Shown here one piece after another: positions 9,306-19,451 of a stretch of 64,000 nt of DNA (the first letter of the stretch is position 1; each line of letters starts with the position of its first letter). The translations under genes and the position numbers were made by a program. Origin of the DNA: Flavobacterium aciduliphilum (lineage in GTDB: Bacteria > Bacteroidota > Bacteroidia > Flavobacteriales > Flavobacteriaceae); NCBI RefSeq assembly GCF_003268855.1, contig NZ_QLSZ01000004.1, positions 168,709 to 232,708 on the forward strand. The letters are read 5' to 3'. The notes beneath the pieces are model-generated. The model did not search any database and had not been told where the DNA came from. It saw only the letters and a program-made list of their open reading frames with translations.

Positions 9306-10165
9306 AAGGCATTATACTAGCTGGAGGTTCGGGTACAAGACTTCACCCCTTGACATTGGCAGTAAGCAAACAATTAATGCCAATTTACGACAAACCCATG
9401 ATTTACTACCCGCTCTCTACTTTGATGTGGGCAGGGATTAACGAAATATTAATCATTTCAACACCGCACGATTTAACTTTGTTTAGGCAGTTGTTAGGCG
9501 ATGGAAAGAAATACGGTTGCCGATTTGAATATGCGGTTCAAGATCATCCTAACGGATTGGCTGAAGCTTTTATTATTGGTAAAGAATTTGTTGGCAATGA
9601 TAAAGTTGCCCTAATTCTTGGAGATAACATCTTTTATGGAACAGGATTAGCCGAATTACTGAAAGCCAATAAAAACCCTGACGGAGGTATTATATATGCA
9701 TATCATGTTCTTGACCCAGAGCGTTATGGTGTGGTCGATTTTGATAAAGAAGGAAATGTCCTTTCTATTGAAGAAAAACCAGAAAAACCTAAATCTAACT
9801 TTGCAGTACCGGGTATCTATTTCTATGACAATTCGGTTATTGAAATTGCTGCCAATATAGCTCCAAGTACTCGAGGAGAATTAGAAATTACAGATGTAAA
9901 TAAAGAATATCTTAAAAGAGGGAAGTTGAAAGTAAGTATTCTTGATAGAGGCACGGCTTGGTTGGACACAGGAACGTTTCAATCTTTGATGCAAGCCGGT
10001 CAATTTGTTCAAGTCATAGAAGAGCGACAAGGCTTGAAAATTGGTTCTATTGAAGAAGCTGCTTACAAAATGGGATTCATTAATGCAGCACAACTCAAAG
10101 AGCTAGCTACCCCTTTGTTAAAAAGTGGTTATGGAGTTCATTTGATGAGTATTTTAGTAGAGTAA
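9302..10165 (+). CDS. rfbA: Glucose-1-phosphate thymidylyltransferase (RmlA)
   Basis: The protein is 287 residues, the normal RmlA length. The N-terminal nucleotide-binding signature [16 protein letters not shown] is followed by [18 protein letters not shown], the classic thymidylyltransferase motif. Further conserved pieces are LGDNIFYG and GTAWLDTGT. It makes dTDP-glucose from dTTP and glucose-1-phosphate, the first step to dTDP-L-rhamnose. It overlaps the Wzz gene by four bases and is followed one base later by rfbC. Confidence 0.97.
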   Translation: MKGIILAGGSGTRLHPLTLAVSKQLMPIYDKPMIYYPLSTLMWAGINEILIISTPHDLTLFRQLLGDGKKYGCRFEYAVQDHPNGLAEAFIIGKEFVGNDKVALILGDNIFYGTGLAELLKANKNPDGGIIYAYHVLDPERYGVVDFDKEGNVLSIEEKPEKPKSNFAVPGIYFYDNSVIEIAANIAPSTRGELEITDVNKEYLKRGKLKVSILDRGTAWLDTGTFQSLMQAGQFVQVIEERQGLKIGSIEEAAYKMGFINAAQLKELATPLLKSGYGVHLMSILVE

Positions 10166-10166
10166 T

Positions 10167-10718
10167 ATGAAATTTACAGAAACTAAGTTAAAAGGATGTT
10201 TCATTATTGAGCCTAAAATAATTCATGATGATCGAGGGTGTTTCATGGAAAGTTTTAATGAAAACACTTTTTATAATGGAATAGGAGAACGTATTCATTT
10301 TGTTCAAGATAATCAATCGTATTCTTCAAAAGGAGTTTTGAGAGGATTACATTATCAATGTGGCACCCATGCTCAGGCCAAATTAGTCCGAGTTCTTCAA
10401 GGAGAAGTTTTGGATGTAGCTGTAGACATTCGACCAAAATCTGAAACGTATGGGCAATATGAATCGATTGTATTGTCGGGAGAAAATCAAAAGCAATTTT
10501 TTATACCCAGAGGATTTGCTCATGGTTTTTTAGTGTTAAGTGAAACCGCAATATTTTTCTACAAATGTGATAATTTTTACAATAAAGAAAGTGAAGGAGG
10601 AATTATCTTCAATGATTCTCAACTCAATATCGATTGGAAATTCGAACTAGATAATCTCATTATTTCTGAAAAAGACAAAGTACTTCCTTCCTTCCCAAAT
10701 TCAAAAAAAGTATGGTAG
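10167..10718 (+). CDS. rfbC: dTDP-4-dehydrorhamnose 3,5-epimerase (RmlC)
   Basis: This is a 183-residue cupin-type epimerase of usual length. Conserved RmlC features are FVQDNQSYSSKGVLRGLHYQ, with the catalytic His in RGLHYQ, and IPRGFAHGFLVLS. It epimerises dTDP-4-dehydro-6-deoxyglucose at C3 and C5. It is one base after rfbA and overlaps rfbD by seven bases, forming a tight rfbACD block. Confidence 0.96.
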   Translation: MKFTETKLKGCFIIEPKIIHDDRGCFMESFNENTFYNGIGERIHFVQDNQSYSSKGVLRGLHYQCGTHAQAKLVRVLQGEVLDVAVDIRPKSETYGQYESIVLSGENQKQFFIPRGFAHGFLVLSETAIFFYKCDNFYNKESEGGIIFNDSQLNIDWKFELDNLIISEKDKVLPSFPNSKKVW

Positions 10719-11596
10719 TTTTAGTCACGGGCGCTAACGGACAATTAGGACAAGCAATACAATCTATTTCAAGGAAGTATACTGAAATAGATTTTGTATT
10801 TTGTTCATTATCTGATTTAGACATTACTAACATTGATCAATGTAGGCAACTTTTCGAACAATATACTCCAAATTATTGTATAAATGCTGCGGCCTACACA
10901 GCTGTTGATAAAGCGGAAAGCGAACCTGAAAAAGCACACTTGATTAATGTTGTGGGGACAAAAAACCTAGCAGAAATTTGTAAAGAAAGCCATACAATCT
11001 TACTTCACGTTTCAACAGATTTTGTTTTTGATGGGGAAAATGCTATGTTGTCACCGGAATCACAAGAGAAGGGCTATTCAGAGGAGGATTTAACTAAACC
11101 CACAGGGGTTTACGGCCAAACTAAATTAGACGGAGAGAAAGCCATTCAGGCAACTTTTAACAGTTTTTTTATTATTAGAACGTCTTGGGTTTTCTCGCAA
11201 TTTGCTAATAATTTTATGAAAACTATGTTACGATTAGCCACTGAAAGAGATTCGATTTCGGTAGTCAATGATCAAATTGGAACGCCAACACATGCCGTTG
11301 ATTTAGCCGAAGCATTACTGACCATTATTACTCATACAGCAAAAAATCAAAATAAAACGAATAGTTTGTACGGAATTTATAATTTTAGCAATGAAGGGAG
11401 ATGTTCGTGGTATGATTTTGCAAAAAAAATATTTGAAGTCAATCATGTATCAATTGCAGTGCATCCTATTCCAACGACAAGCTATCCAACACCAGCGAAA
11501 AGACCTCATTTTAGTGTTTTAAACAAAGATAAAATAAAGACTACTTTTGATTTAACCATTAGACCTTGGCAAGAAACTATAGAAATTCAGAAGTAA
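10712..11596 (+). CDS. rfbD: dTDP-4-dehydrorhamnose reductase (RmlD)
   Basis: The 294-residue SDR-type reductase has the Rossmann motif VTGANGQLGQAI at the N-terminus, the STDFVFDG segment and a YxxxK catalytic pair in YGQTKLDGE. It reduces the RmlC product with NADPH to dTDP-L-rhamnose. The rfb block here is A-C-D; the dehydratase rfbB, needed for the second step, is not in the window. Confidence 0.95.
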   Translation: MVVLVTGANGQLGQAIQSISRKYTEIDFVFCSLSDLDITNIDQCRQLFEQYTPNYCINAAAYTAVDKAESEPEKAHLINVVGTKNLAEICKESHTILLHVSTDFVFDGENAMLSPESQEKGYSEEDLTKPTGVYGQTKLDGEKAIQATFNSFFIIRTSWVFSQFANNFMKTMLRLATERDSISVVNDQIGTPTHAVDLAEALLTIITHTAKNQNKTNSLYGIYNFSNEGRCSWYDFAKKIFEVNHVSIAVHPIPTTSYPTPAKRPHFSVLNKDKIKTTFDLTIRPWQETIEIQK

Positions 11597-11622
11597 ATGT
11601 AAATTTTTCCCTTTTAACGAAG

Positions 11623-11636
11623 GGATTATATAATCC
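11623..11636. promoter_or_regulatory. 14-bp perfect palindrome upstream of the OstA-like gene
   Basis: GGATTATATAATCC is a perfect inverted repeat that ends 9 bases before the TTG start at 11646. A second short hairpin (TCCCTT at 11608-11613 with AAGGGA at 11620-11625) overlaps its left edge. It could be an operator or an RNA structure affecting translation; function unknown. Confidence 0.35.
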
Positions 11637-11645
11637 ATAACACCC

Positions 11646-13778
11646 TTGAAAAAAGCTCGTTTTATTTTATTTTCTTTATTATTTTGTTCCCTTCTTTTTG
11701 CCCAAAAAAAGAACAAAATAGTTGTGGAACATTCTGACTTTTCTGACATCAATCAGACAGAGCTTCCCAATGCCTTACTTTTAACAGGAAATGTGAGAGT
11801 AACCCACGATGGGATTGTAATGACTTGTAATAAAGCCTATTACTTTCAAGATGAAAATTATATTAAAGCTTTTGGAGAGGTGCAAATGGTGCAAGGAGAC
11901 ACGTTGTTCCTAAATAGTAAATATGCAGAATATAATGGAAATATAAAAAAAGCGTTTGCTTCGGGAAATGTTGTTATGAATTCACCCGAATCTACCATGA
12001 CAACAGACACCTTATATTTTGATAGAAATTCGCAAGAAGCTTATTTCAATTCAAAAGGAAATATTGTCAATAAGACGAATACCTTAACCAGTAATTCAGG
12101 TCGGTATTACGTAAAAGAGAGGAAATACCAATTTCTTAATTCGGTCGTGCTAAATAATCCAGAATATACCATAAAATCAAATCATTTAGATTATTACACC
12201 AAACAAGGAGACTCCTATTTGTATGGACCTTCAACCATTACAGGAAAAGATAATTTTATTTATACAGAAAACGGCTATTACAATAGCAAGAAAAACATAG
12301 GTAATTTTAAGAAAAAATCCTATATTAAGTACAAAGACCGACTCATAGAAGGAGATAGTTTATACTATGATCGAAAAACAGAATACGCTTCAGGAACTAA
12401 TAATGTCAAAATCACAGATTCCATTAACAAAGCGATTATTAGAGGTCATTATGGGGAGGTTTTTAAGAATAAAGATTCACTTTATGTAACCAAACATGCG
12501 TCAATTAGGTATCTCGTAGAAAAAGACTCTATGTTTATTCATGCTAAAAAGATTATTGTTACTGGAAAAACAGGAGAACGTATCGTGAGAGGATTTCATA
12601 ATGTTCGATTTTATAAAACAGAATTAAGCGGAAAATGTGATTCCATACATTCCGACCAAAAAAAGGCGCTGACAAAATTAATTGGACAACCCATTCTGTG
12701 GAATTTTGAAAACCAATTAACAGGAGATTTGATGCATTTAATAGGTAATAACAAAACTGAAAAATTGGATTCTTTAAAAGTTTTCAATAACTCATTTATT
12801 ATTTCAAAAGATACTGTTGGTAGTGGATTCAATCAAATAAAAGGAATAAATTTATATGGAAAATTCCTTGAAAATCGATTGCACGAAGCGAACATTGTAA
12901 AAAATGTTGAGGTCATTTATTACATGCGAAATAACAAAAAAGAATTAATAGGAATTAATAAAAAAATCAGTAGTAAGGTGAATATGGTTATGGACGATAA
13001 AAGTAAAATTGAAACCGTAACCTTTTTTGATATGATTGATGGCGATATTTATCCAGAACAAGACCTTCCTGAAAACGCTAGAAAGTTAAAAGGATTTAAT
13101 TGGAGAGGCGCCGAACGCATTAAAAATAAGGAAGAAATTTTCCCTCCCGAAGAAGTGGAAATGGATCAGAAAATTGTTGAAGAAAGTAAGAGAAAGTATC
13201 AGGAAGAACAATTGAACCAATCCGTCCAGAATAATAAATTAGAAGATCATATAAATGGAGATGATTTTTATGAAAAAATTTTTATCAAGTATAATAACCG
13301 AATTATTGAAGATAAAAACGGAACGAAACTTTTAGTTAAGAATTTTAAATTTAGGTTCGCTGTAGATGAAAACACATTTAATATTTACAAAAAAAGCCAT
13401 CCGTTATTTAAAAATGAAATCAAAATAAATCAAATAGTTTGGTTTAAAAAAATGCAATATGGAAAATATGATGGAGGTTTTTTCAAGGGAACTGAGCCAT
13501 TAGAGACAATTGAACTTTCAAAAAAAGAAAAGTTAACCTATGATGAAATATTTTCATTGTATAACGATAGAGTAATAATAGACAGAAATGGAATGGAGTT
13601 GTTAGTAAAGAATGGAAAGTTTAAGTTTCCTACAGATTTTGATTCTCTAAAAAAACTAAAAGCAAATAATCCTAAATATAGAAATGTAGTAAGAATTAAT
13701 CAAGTATTGTGGGATTGGAATTCTATGCAATATGGAAAATATGATGGCGGATTGTTCACAGGAAACGAAAAAGAATAA
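11646..13778 (+). CDS. OstA/LptA-like periplasmic protein with a duplicated C-terminal module
   Basis: The protein has 710 residues and starts at TTG, supported by a good signal peptide (residues 1-19, ending LLFAQ) and by an in-frame stop shortly upstream. Residues about 25-480 are a long series of OstA/LptA-type beta strands (for example ALLLTGNVRVTHDGIVMTCN), as in the LPS transport proteins LptA and LptD. A charged helical linker follows. The end consists of two ~76-residue repeats (542-617 and 632-708), each ending near MQYGKYDGG, which I do not know from OstA proteins. An LPS/polysaccharide export role is inferred from the fold and from its place after rfbD. Confidence 0.75.
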   Translation: MKKARFILFSLLFCSLLFAQKKNKIVVEHSDFSDINQTELPNALLLTGNVRVTHDGIVMTCNKAYYFQDENYIKAFGEVQMVQGDTLFLNSKYAEYNGNIKKAFASGNVVMNSPESTMTTDTLYFDRNSQEAYFNSKGNIVNKTNTLTSNSGRYYVKERKYQFLNSVVLNNPEYTIKSNHLDYYTKQGDSYLYGPSTITGKDNFIYTENGYYNSKKNIGNFKKKSYIKYKDRLIEGDSLYYDRKTEYASGTNNVKITDSINKAIIRGHYGEVFKNKDSLYVTKHASIRYLVEKDSMFIHAKKIIVTGKTGERIVRGFHNVRFYKTELSGKCDSIHSDQKKALTKLIGQPILWNFENQLTGDLMHLIGNNKTEKLDSLKVFNNSFIISKDTVGSGFNQIKGINLYGKFLENRLHEANIVKNVEVIYYMRNNKKELIGINKKISSKVNMVMDDKSKIETVTFFDMIDGDIYPEQDLPENARKLKGFNWRGAERIKNKEEIFPPEEVEMDQKIVEESKRKYQEEQLNQSVQNNKLEDHINGDDFYEKIFIKYNNRIIEDKNGTKLLVKNFKFRFAVDENTFNIYKKSHPLFKNEIKINQIVWFKKMQYGKYDGGFFKGTEPLETIELSKKEKLTYDEIFSLYNDRVIIDRNGMELLVKNGKFKFPTDFDSLKKLKANNPKYRNVVRINQVLWDWNSMQYGKYDGGLFTGNEKE

Positions 13779-15122
13779 ATGGGAAAAAATAAAGAAAGTA
13801 GTTATAAAAAAATGACTATAAATTTTCTAAAAAAAATCATGAAAAATGAATTTTTGATGCAGAGTATTAAAACAATGATTTTACGAATCATAGGTGTAGT
13901 TACTCTTTTTGGATTTACCTTATTTTTGACAAAAACTTATGATCCCAAAATAATAGGACAGTATGATTTTATTAGAACCCTTTTATTAATTCTTGGAAGT
14001 ATTTGTATTTTAGGTGCGGATCAATCTATTTTATATTTCACAGGTATGCTAAAGAGCAGAAATCGGTTATTTGAATTAAAAGGGATATATATAAAAATGT
14101 TTTCATTAATTTTTTTAATATCAATAATTTGTATACTTTTTGTTTTAATGATTGGAAAAGAAACCATCAATTTTTTTTTAAATGATGGTAAAATATATAG
14201 TATTATTTTAAAAGCTACAGTATTATTATTTTTCTATTGTGTAACTATTTTTAATACTGAAGTCTTAAGAGCTTTAGATCGTATTTATATTGCAGAATTA
14301 TATAGAAATACATTAAAGTATTTGTCGGTTATTTTAGGTTCTATAATCTTGTTCTATATTCATCAAGAAATCTATTTAGTGGAAACTTTTTTAATAGGCT
14401 TTTTCTTTTTGTCTATAATTTCAACTATAAAAATTCTTTCTATTTTAAATAAAGATTACACAAGCCGTTTAGAAAAGTCAAAAGAGACGGTTTCATATAG
14501 TTTTATTTTTTTAAAATCATATCCAATGGCTATAAGTACACTTGCAATTTTTTTATTGATGAGTTTCGATGTTATGTTTTTAAAAAAGTATAAAGGAAAT
14601 GAGGAAGTTGCTTACTATGCTTTAGCGGTCAAATTAATGACTTTACTATTAGTAATCATGAATTCGGTAAATATTACTATATCACCAAAAATAGCTGAGC
14701 AATTTTTCTCAGAAAATAAATTAGAATTAAAAAAGACGATGAGACATAGTGCTAGAATGATATTTATGATTTCAATTCCTACAGTTTTATTTTTTTGTTT
14801 GTTCTCAACACCCATATTGAGTTTTTTCGGAAAAAAATATTTAGTAGCTAGAGATCCCCTAATAATTCTGATGATAGGTCAAGGAATATGTTCTTTTTTT
14901 GGAGGAGTCCAAGTATATTTAAATATGACAGGAAGGCAAAATATTTTTCAAATTATTTTGATTTTTGCAGTTTTGATAAACTTTATATTAAACAAAATCC
15001 TGATTCCTATTTATGGAATGAACGGAGCTGCGGTATCTTATGTAACAAGTATGTTTTTCTGGAATTTATTGGCAACAATTATGATTTATAAGAAGGATAG
15101 ACTAATTGTATTTTTAAATTAA
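13779..15122 (+). CDS. Polysaccharide flippase (Wzx/MATE-like, polysaccharide biosynthesis protein family)
   Basis: This is a 447-residue polytopic membrane protein with about 12 hydrophobic segments. The N-terminal region GVVTLFGFTLFLTKTYDPKI and the later pattern AYYALAVKLMTLLLVIMNS are typical of Wzx-type flippases, which move undecaprenyl-linked repeat units to the periplasmic face. A later in-frame ATG (about residue 12 or 22) could be the true start. It begins directly after the OstA-like stop codon and is followed by a polymerase-like membrane protein four bases later. Confidence 0.83.
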   Translation: MGKNKESSYKKMTINFLKKIMKNEFLMQSIKTMILRIIGVVTLFGFTLFLTKTYDPKIIGQYDFIRTLLLILGSICILGADQSILYFTGMLKSRNRLFELKGIYIKMFSLIFLISIICILFVLMIGKETINFFLNDGKIYSIILKATVLLFFYCVTIFNTEVLRALDRIYIAELYRNTLKYLSVILGSIILFYIHQEIYLVETFLIGFFFLSIISTIKILSILNKDYTSRLEKSKETVSYSFIFLKSYPMAISTLAIFLLMSFDVMFLKKYKGNEEVAYYALAVKLMTLLLVIMNSVNITISPKIAEQFFSENKLELKKTMRHSARMIFMISIPTVLFFCLFSTPILSFFGKKYLVARDPLIILMIGQGICSFFGGVQVYLNMTGRQNIFQIILIFAVLINFILNKILIPIYGMNGAAVSYVTSMFFWNLLATIMIYKKDRLIVFLN

Positions 15123-15126
15123 AGCT

Positions 15127-16197
15127 ATGAAAAAAATAATGCAGAAAAATAGATTGTGGTTTTTAATTTTGTTTGGTATTAATTTAATTATTTCCATATT
15201 ATCATGTTTTTTTCTTCCAGAAAGATATTTTAATGATACCAAAATAATTATAATTGATAAATATCATGAAATAGGTTGGATTGGAAGTTATCCTTTTACA
15301 ATATTATTTTATAATATCACAAAATTAAAATATGTTCCATTTTACATTATTGCATTGATTCAATTTCCAATAGTATTTTATATTTTATATAAAATAGGAA
15401 TACCAAGACGTTTTGAATATGTTACTGTAAAAAATCTATTGGTTTATATTTGTTTTTTTCTGATAGCCATTTTTATTTCCATGCCTACTAAAGAGTTTAT
15501 TAATTTTATATATATTTCTTTGATTCCTTTTATTTTTAAAAGCAAGAATTTTTCAACTACAAAAAAAGTTATTTTATCAATGTTGCTATTTTTTTGTTTT
15601 AGTACATTTTTTAGATCATACTATGCTTTAATACCAATAATTTCATTTGGCATGTATTTCATTACTAAAATAAATTTCAAAAATAAGACCATAAGTTCTG
15701 TTTTTTATGGTATTGTTATTATAATTTTCCTTTCAATATCATATGGATTAATCAAAGGAAAATTTTTATCAGAAAGCAATAGGGAAGCTTTAAATGCAGA
15801 ACGGACGAAAGATAATAATTCAATGATAGTTTCTCCAATAAATACTAATACTTGGTATGGTGAAGCAGTGGGAATTGTTTATGGATTCTTTGAAATTAAC
15901 ATTCCAATAATAGAGGGTTTTAAACATATTTTATCTCCACAAATCATCGCTTTTATTATTTGGCAATTATTATTATTTTATATTTTGCTAGTTCGATTGT
16001 CTAGATGTTTAAAGGAAAAAAATCGCAATAAAGATGAGTTATGGATTCTTTTAATTTTATTTTCTTATTTTATAATTCAAGGACTTTTTGAACCTGATTT
16101 AGGTTCTGCAGTAAGGCACAAAATCGGTGTTTTCCCTTTAATATACTATGCTTTATATTATGACTCTTTCAGAAAAAATTTATCAAAAAGTATTTAA
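15127..16197 (+). CDS. Polytopic membrane protein, EpsG/Wzy-like polymerase candidate
   Basis: The 356-residue protein has about 9-10 hydrophobic segments, no signal peptide and a very AT-rich coding sequence. It has no motif that names it. A periplasmic loop contains NTNTWYGEAVGIVYGFFE, and the position between a flippase and an O-antigen-ligase-like gene suggests a repeat-unit polymerase or a related exopolysaccharide membrane protein. Its 3' end overlaps the next gene. Its function is assigned by context only. Confidence 0.5.
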   Translation: MKKIMQKNRLWFLILFGINLIISILSCFFLPERYFNDTKIIIIDKYHEIGWIGSYPFTILFYNITKLKYVPFYIIALIQFPIVFYILYKIGIPRRFEYVTVKNLLVYICFFLIAIFISMPTKEFINFIYISLIPFIFKSKNFSTTKKVILSMLLFFCFSTFFRSYYALIPIISFGMYFITKINFKNKTISSVFYGIVIIIFLSISYGLIKGKFLSESNREALNAERTKDNNSMIVSPINTNTWYGEAVGIVYGFFEINIPIIEGFKHILSPQIIAFIIWQLLLFYILLVRLSRCLKEKNRNKDELWILLILFSYFIIQGLFEPDLGSAVRHKIGVFPLIYYALYYDSFRKNLSKSI

Positions 16198-17425
16198 CCT
16201 ATTCTTATTTATTATACCAATTTCTATAATATTTAGAAAGCCCGCAACATGGTTGATTTTGTTATTTACTTTGTTTTCGCTTCTGAATTATAGAAGAATT
16301 AATCTTAAAAGAGAATATGTTTTTAATATTCTTTTAGTGGCCTCACCATTACTTCTGGAAATATTATTTTTTTGGAATAACGATTCATTTACACTTGGAA
16401 CAAAATCGCTGGAAAAATATTTATCATTATTAGTTTTTCCTTTGTTTTTTATAGGTAATTATGAAAAAATAAATTTTCATAAACTATTAAAAATTTATTC
16501 AATTTCAACAACAATAATAGTTTTATTTTTTTTCTTTCGTTTCATTATAGTATATCCAAATTATTTTAATAAATACCTAAACGGAATCCATCTTTGGGAG
16601 ATGGGATATGTTTTTTCCAAAACTATTGGTATGCACGCACCTGCATTAAATATGCATATAGCATTTGTTACGATGATTAATTTTTTCTTTTTTTTAAACA
16701 AAGAAAACATATTTCAAAAGATTTTATTTTTTCTTATTTTTTTAATATCTATTTTTCTTATGTTGTTTATTAATACTAGAGTAGCAATAGTTGACTCTGG
16801 TATAGGCTGTCTAATTATTGTATTTTGTCAAATATTTCAAAGAAAAATAACAACAAAAATTGTGATGGCTACACTAATTTCTATTTTGTCAATAAGTATA
16901 GTTTCCATATTGTTTATAAAAAAAGATACTTATTTAAAAGAAAAGTTTACCAATATTGCATTTGCACATATTGATAAAATAGGAAAATTAGATGAAATAG
17001 ATCATCCAGAAATAGCCGTATACAGCTCTTTGGTAACTAGACTATCTATATGGAAGTCTGCACTTGAACTCTCATGGGAAAATTTACCTTTTGGAGTAGG
17101 CTCTTCAGATGGGAAAAGGGAGTTGGTAAAATATTTTAAAAAAACAAATCAAAGATTTCTTGCAAAATATGAGTTTGCTACACATAATCAATATATAGAT
17201 TATTTACTTAAATTTGGTTTTTTGGGATTATTAGTGGCTGTTTGTTATATTTTTTCTTTTTTAAGATTAGGAATATTAGTCAGGGATCCATTAATAACAT
17301 CTTTCTTTTTTTTATTTTTTACCAGCAATATGACAGATGATTTCTTGATTAGATTTGATGGAATTGTTTTTAGTGGTTTTTGGTTAACCATTTTTGTTTG
17401 TTATTATTTAAAAAAAAATCAATAA
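16160..17425 (+). CDS. O-antigen ligase/polymerase-like membrane protein (Wzy_C type)
   Basis: The ORF can start at 16148 or at the ATG at 16160; I chose 16160 because it shortens the overlap with the previous gene (38 bases) and still leaves a full-length protein of about 421 residues. It has about 11 hydrophobic segments and a large loop before the last helices containing RLSIWKSALELSW and THNQYIDYLLKFGFLG. The H-N-Q-Y segment is the hallmark of the WaaL/Wzy_C family. It either ligates the glycan to its acceptor or polymerises it; a second protein of the same family is encoded at 19481. Confidence 0.75.
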   Translation: MTLSEKIYQKVFNLFLFIIPISIIFRKPATWLILLFTLFSLLNYRRINLKREYVFNILLVASPLLLEILFFWNNDSFTLGTKSLEKYLSLLVFPLFFIGNYEKINFHKLLKIYSISTTIIVLFFFFRFIIVYPNYFNKYLNGIHLWEMGYVFSKTIGMHAPALNMHIAFVTMINFFFFLNKENIFQKILFFLIFLISIFLMLFINTRVAIVDSGIGCLIIVFCQIFQRKITTKIVMATLISILSISIVSILFIKKDTYLKEKFTNIAFAHIDKIGKLDEIDHPEIAVYSSLVTRLSIWKSALELSWENLPFGVGSSDGKRELVKYFKKTNQRFLAKYEFATHNQYIDYLLKFGFLGLLVAVCYIFSFLRLGILVRDPLITSFFFLFFTSNMTDDFLIRFDGIVFSGFWLTIFVCYYLKKNQ

Positions 17426-17437
17426 AAAAATAAAATA

Positions 17438-18559
17438 ATGATAAAAATTGCACATATTTTACATTCAGTAGGGGGAGTAGATGTTTCATTGAGGTTAATT
17501 ACGGAAAACATTAATCAAGATAAATTTGAAAATATTATTATACATGGCCATAAAGACACTCAATGCGAATTTTTAGATAGAAAGAACAAATCAATAAGAT
17601 CTTATAAGACCTCAATATATAGAGAAATCAGTTTTTTTAAAGATGTTAATTCGATAATCAAAACATATAAAATTCTTAAAAATGAAAAGCCTAATTTAAT
17701 TCATGCCCACAGTGCTAAAGGGGGTATTATTGGGAGAATTATGGGGTTTTTATTAAATATAAACGTACTCTACACACCCCAAGCTTTTTCATTTTTGAGT
17801 ACAGAGAATAGACTAAAAAGAAAGATTTATATTTTGCTTGAGAAGGTTTTTACTAATAAATTCTCCTATTTATTAGCTTCATCAAATTCTGAAAGAAGTA
17901 GAGGAATAGAAAATAAAATTTTCAAAAAGGAAAAAACGCTTTTATTCAATAATTCAATTCGTGATATATTAGAGATTGAACCTTTATCAATACCAAAAAC
18001 ATGGCCTGATGAATATATTTGTACAGTTGGTAGACCTTCATACCAAAAAAACATTGAATTAATGATCGATGTTTTAAATGAAATTAATAAGTATAAATCT
18101 GTTCATTTAGTAGTGATGGGTGTTGGATTTCATTCGGATAAGTTAGACGTAGTTAAATCTAAAATTTTAAAATATAATTTGAGTAGTAAAGTAACCTTAA
18201 TTGAATGGACTCAAAGAACAGATATCTTTAATATAATAAAACAATCCAAACTTTACATATCAACTGCAAGATATGAAGGATTGCCATATTCGATAATAGA
18301 AAGTCTAGCACTTTCAACACCATGTATTGTAACGAATTCTGATGGAAATAAAGATTTAATAAAAGATGGCTATAATGGTTATGTTATTAAAAATGAGAAC
18401 ATCGTTGATTTTAAAGATAAGATTTTACACTTGCTTAATAACGAACAAGAAAGAGAAGTTTTTTCTAAAAATTCAAGAAAAGAGTTTTTAGAGAAGTATA
18501 ATATCGAAAAGAATATTAAAAATTTAGAAAACATATACACAGAATTTTCAATAAAATAG
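17438..18559 (+). CDS. Glycosyltransferase family 4
   Basis: This is a 373-residue GT-B fold transferase. The N-terminal acceptor domain has the AHILHSVGGVDVSLRLI opening. The C-terminal donor domain (about 185-373) has GRPSYQKNIELMIDVL and the ARYEGLPYSIIESLALSTP motif, whose E-G-x-P-x-x-x-x-E pattern is the GT4 nucleotide-sugar site. It adds one sugar to the lipid-linked repeat unit at the inner face of the membrane. The donor and linkage cannot be read from sequence. It starts 12 bases after the ligase-like gene. Confidence 0.88.
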   Translation: MIKIAHILHSVGGVDVSLRLITENINQDKFENIIIHGHKDTQCEFLDRKNKSIRSYKTSIYREISFFKDVNSIIKTYKILKNEKPNLIHAHSAKGGIIGRIMGFLLNINVLYTPQAFSFLSTENRLKRKIYILLEKVFTNKFSYLLASSNSERSRGIENKIFKKEKTLLFNNSIRDILEIEPLSIPKTWPDEYICTVGRPSYQKNIELMIDVLNEINKYKSVHLVVMGVGFHSDKLDVVKSKILKYNLSSKVTLIEWTQRTDIFNIIKQSKLYISTARYEGLPYSIIESLALSTPCIVTNSDGNKDLIKDGYNGYVIKNENIVDFKDKILHLLNNEQEREVFSKNSRKEFLEKYNIEKNIKNLENIYTEFSIK

Positions 18560-18564
18560 AAACA

Positions 18565-19299
18565 ATGTTAAAGGAACGAATAAAAAAAAATATACAAAAA
18601 GAAAAATTTCACCCAACTCTATTAAGTTTCTTTATTAATAACAATTTCCTTATTAGATTAGGCCTAAGAAAAGCAATAAAAAAAAATGAAGGATACCTAA
18701 AAGGTTCTTTATTGGATTTTGGTTGTGGAACGAAGCCTTACGAAAAATTATTTAATAAAATAAATAGTTACACAGGCGTAGATTACAAAATTGAAGGAAG
18801 AGAAGAGATTCAAAAGAGAGTAGATATTTTTTATGATGGAAAAACAATTCCATTTCAAGATTCTAATTTCGATTCATTATTAAGTACAGAGGTTTTAGAA
18901 CATGTTTTTAATATAGATGAACTTCTAAAAGAATTTAATAGAATCCTGAAAATTAATGGAAAAGCAATCATAACAACGCCGTTTATGTGGGAAGAGCACG
19001 AGATGCCTTATGACTTTGCAAGGTATACAACTCCTGCATTGGAATATCTTTATAAAAAAAATGGTTTCGAGATAATTCATACTCATAAAACAGGAAATTA
19101 TATTGAGGTTATCTTTCAATTTGGAATAAATTATTTCAAAAATATTATTCCAAATACTATTTTTAAACAAATACTATTAATTCCATTTATATTTATTTTT
19201 AACCTTTTAGGTTTCTCTTTAAGCTATTTACTTCCCACCGATCAAACCGCCTATTTTAATAATGTTTTTGTGCTAGAAAAAATAAGAGAGTGTAAATAA
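18565..19299 (+). CDS. Class I SAM-dependent methyltransferase
   Basis: The 244-residue protein has SAM-binding motif I as LLDFGCGTKPYEKLF, then FDSLLSTEVLEHVFNIDELL and a motif-III-like GKAIITTPFMWEEHE. These are features of Methyltransf_11-type enzymes. A hydrophobic stretch near the C-terminus (about 200-225) may associate with the membrane. In this setting it probably methylates a sugar or the glycan, perhaps as a chain-end modification. It lies six bases after the GT4 gene, and a 181-base gap follows it, so it may end the first polysaccharide operon. Confidence 0.8.
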   Translation: MLKERIKKNIQKEKFHPTLLSFFINNNFLIRLGLRKAIKKNEGYLKGSLLDFGCGTKPYEKLFNKINSYTGVDYKIEGREEIQKRVDIFYDGKTIPFQDSNFDSLLSTEVLEHVFNIDELLKEFNRILKINGKAIITTPFMWEEHEMPYDFARYTTPALEYLYKKNGFEIIHTHKTGNYIEVIFQFGINYFKNIIPNTIFKQILLIPFIFIFNLLGFSLSYLLPTDQTAYFNNVFVLEKIRECK

Positions 19300-19451
19300 T
19301 AAACTCACTCATAGATTAAGAGGGTTTGATAAATTACAATTTCCAATGTGTCAATTTAATTTGATATTTAAATTTTAAAACAGTAATTAAACTAAAAATA
19401 TTTTCTATACAACTTTTTCCAATATTTAATACCATTTTACACCAATAAGAT

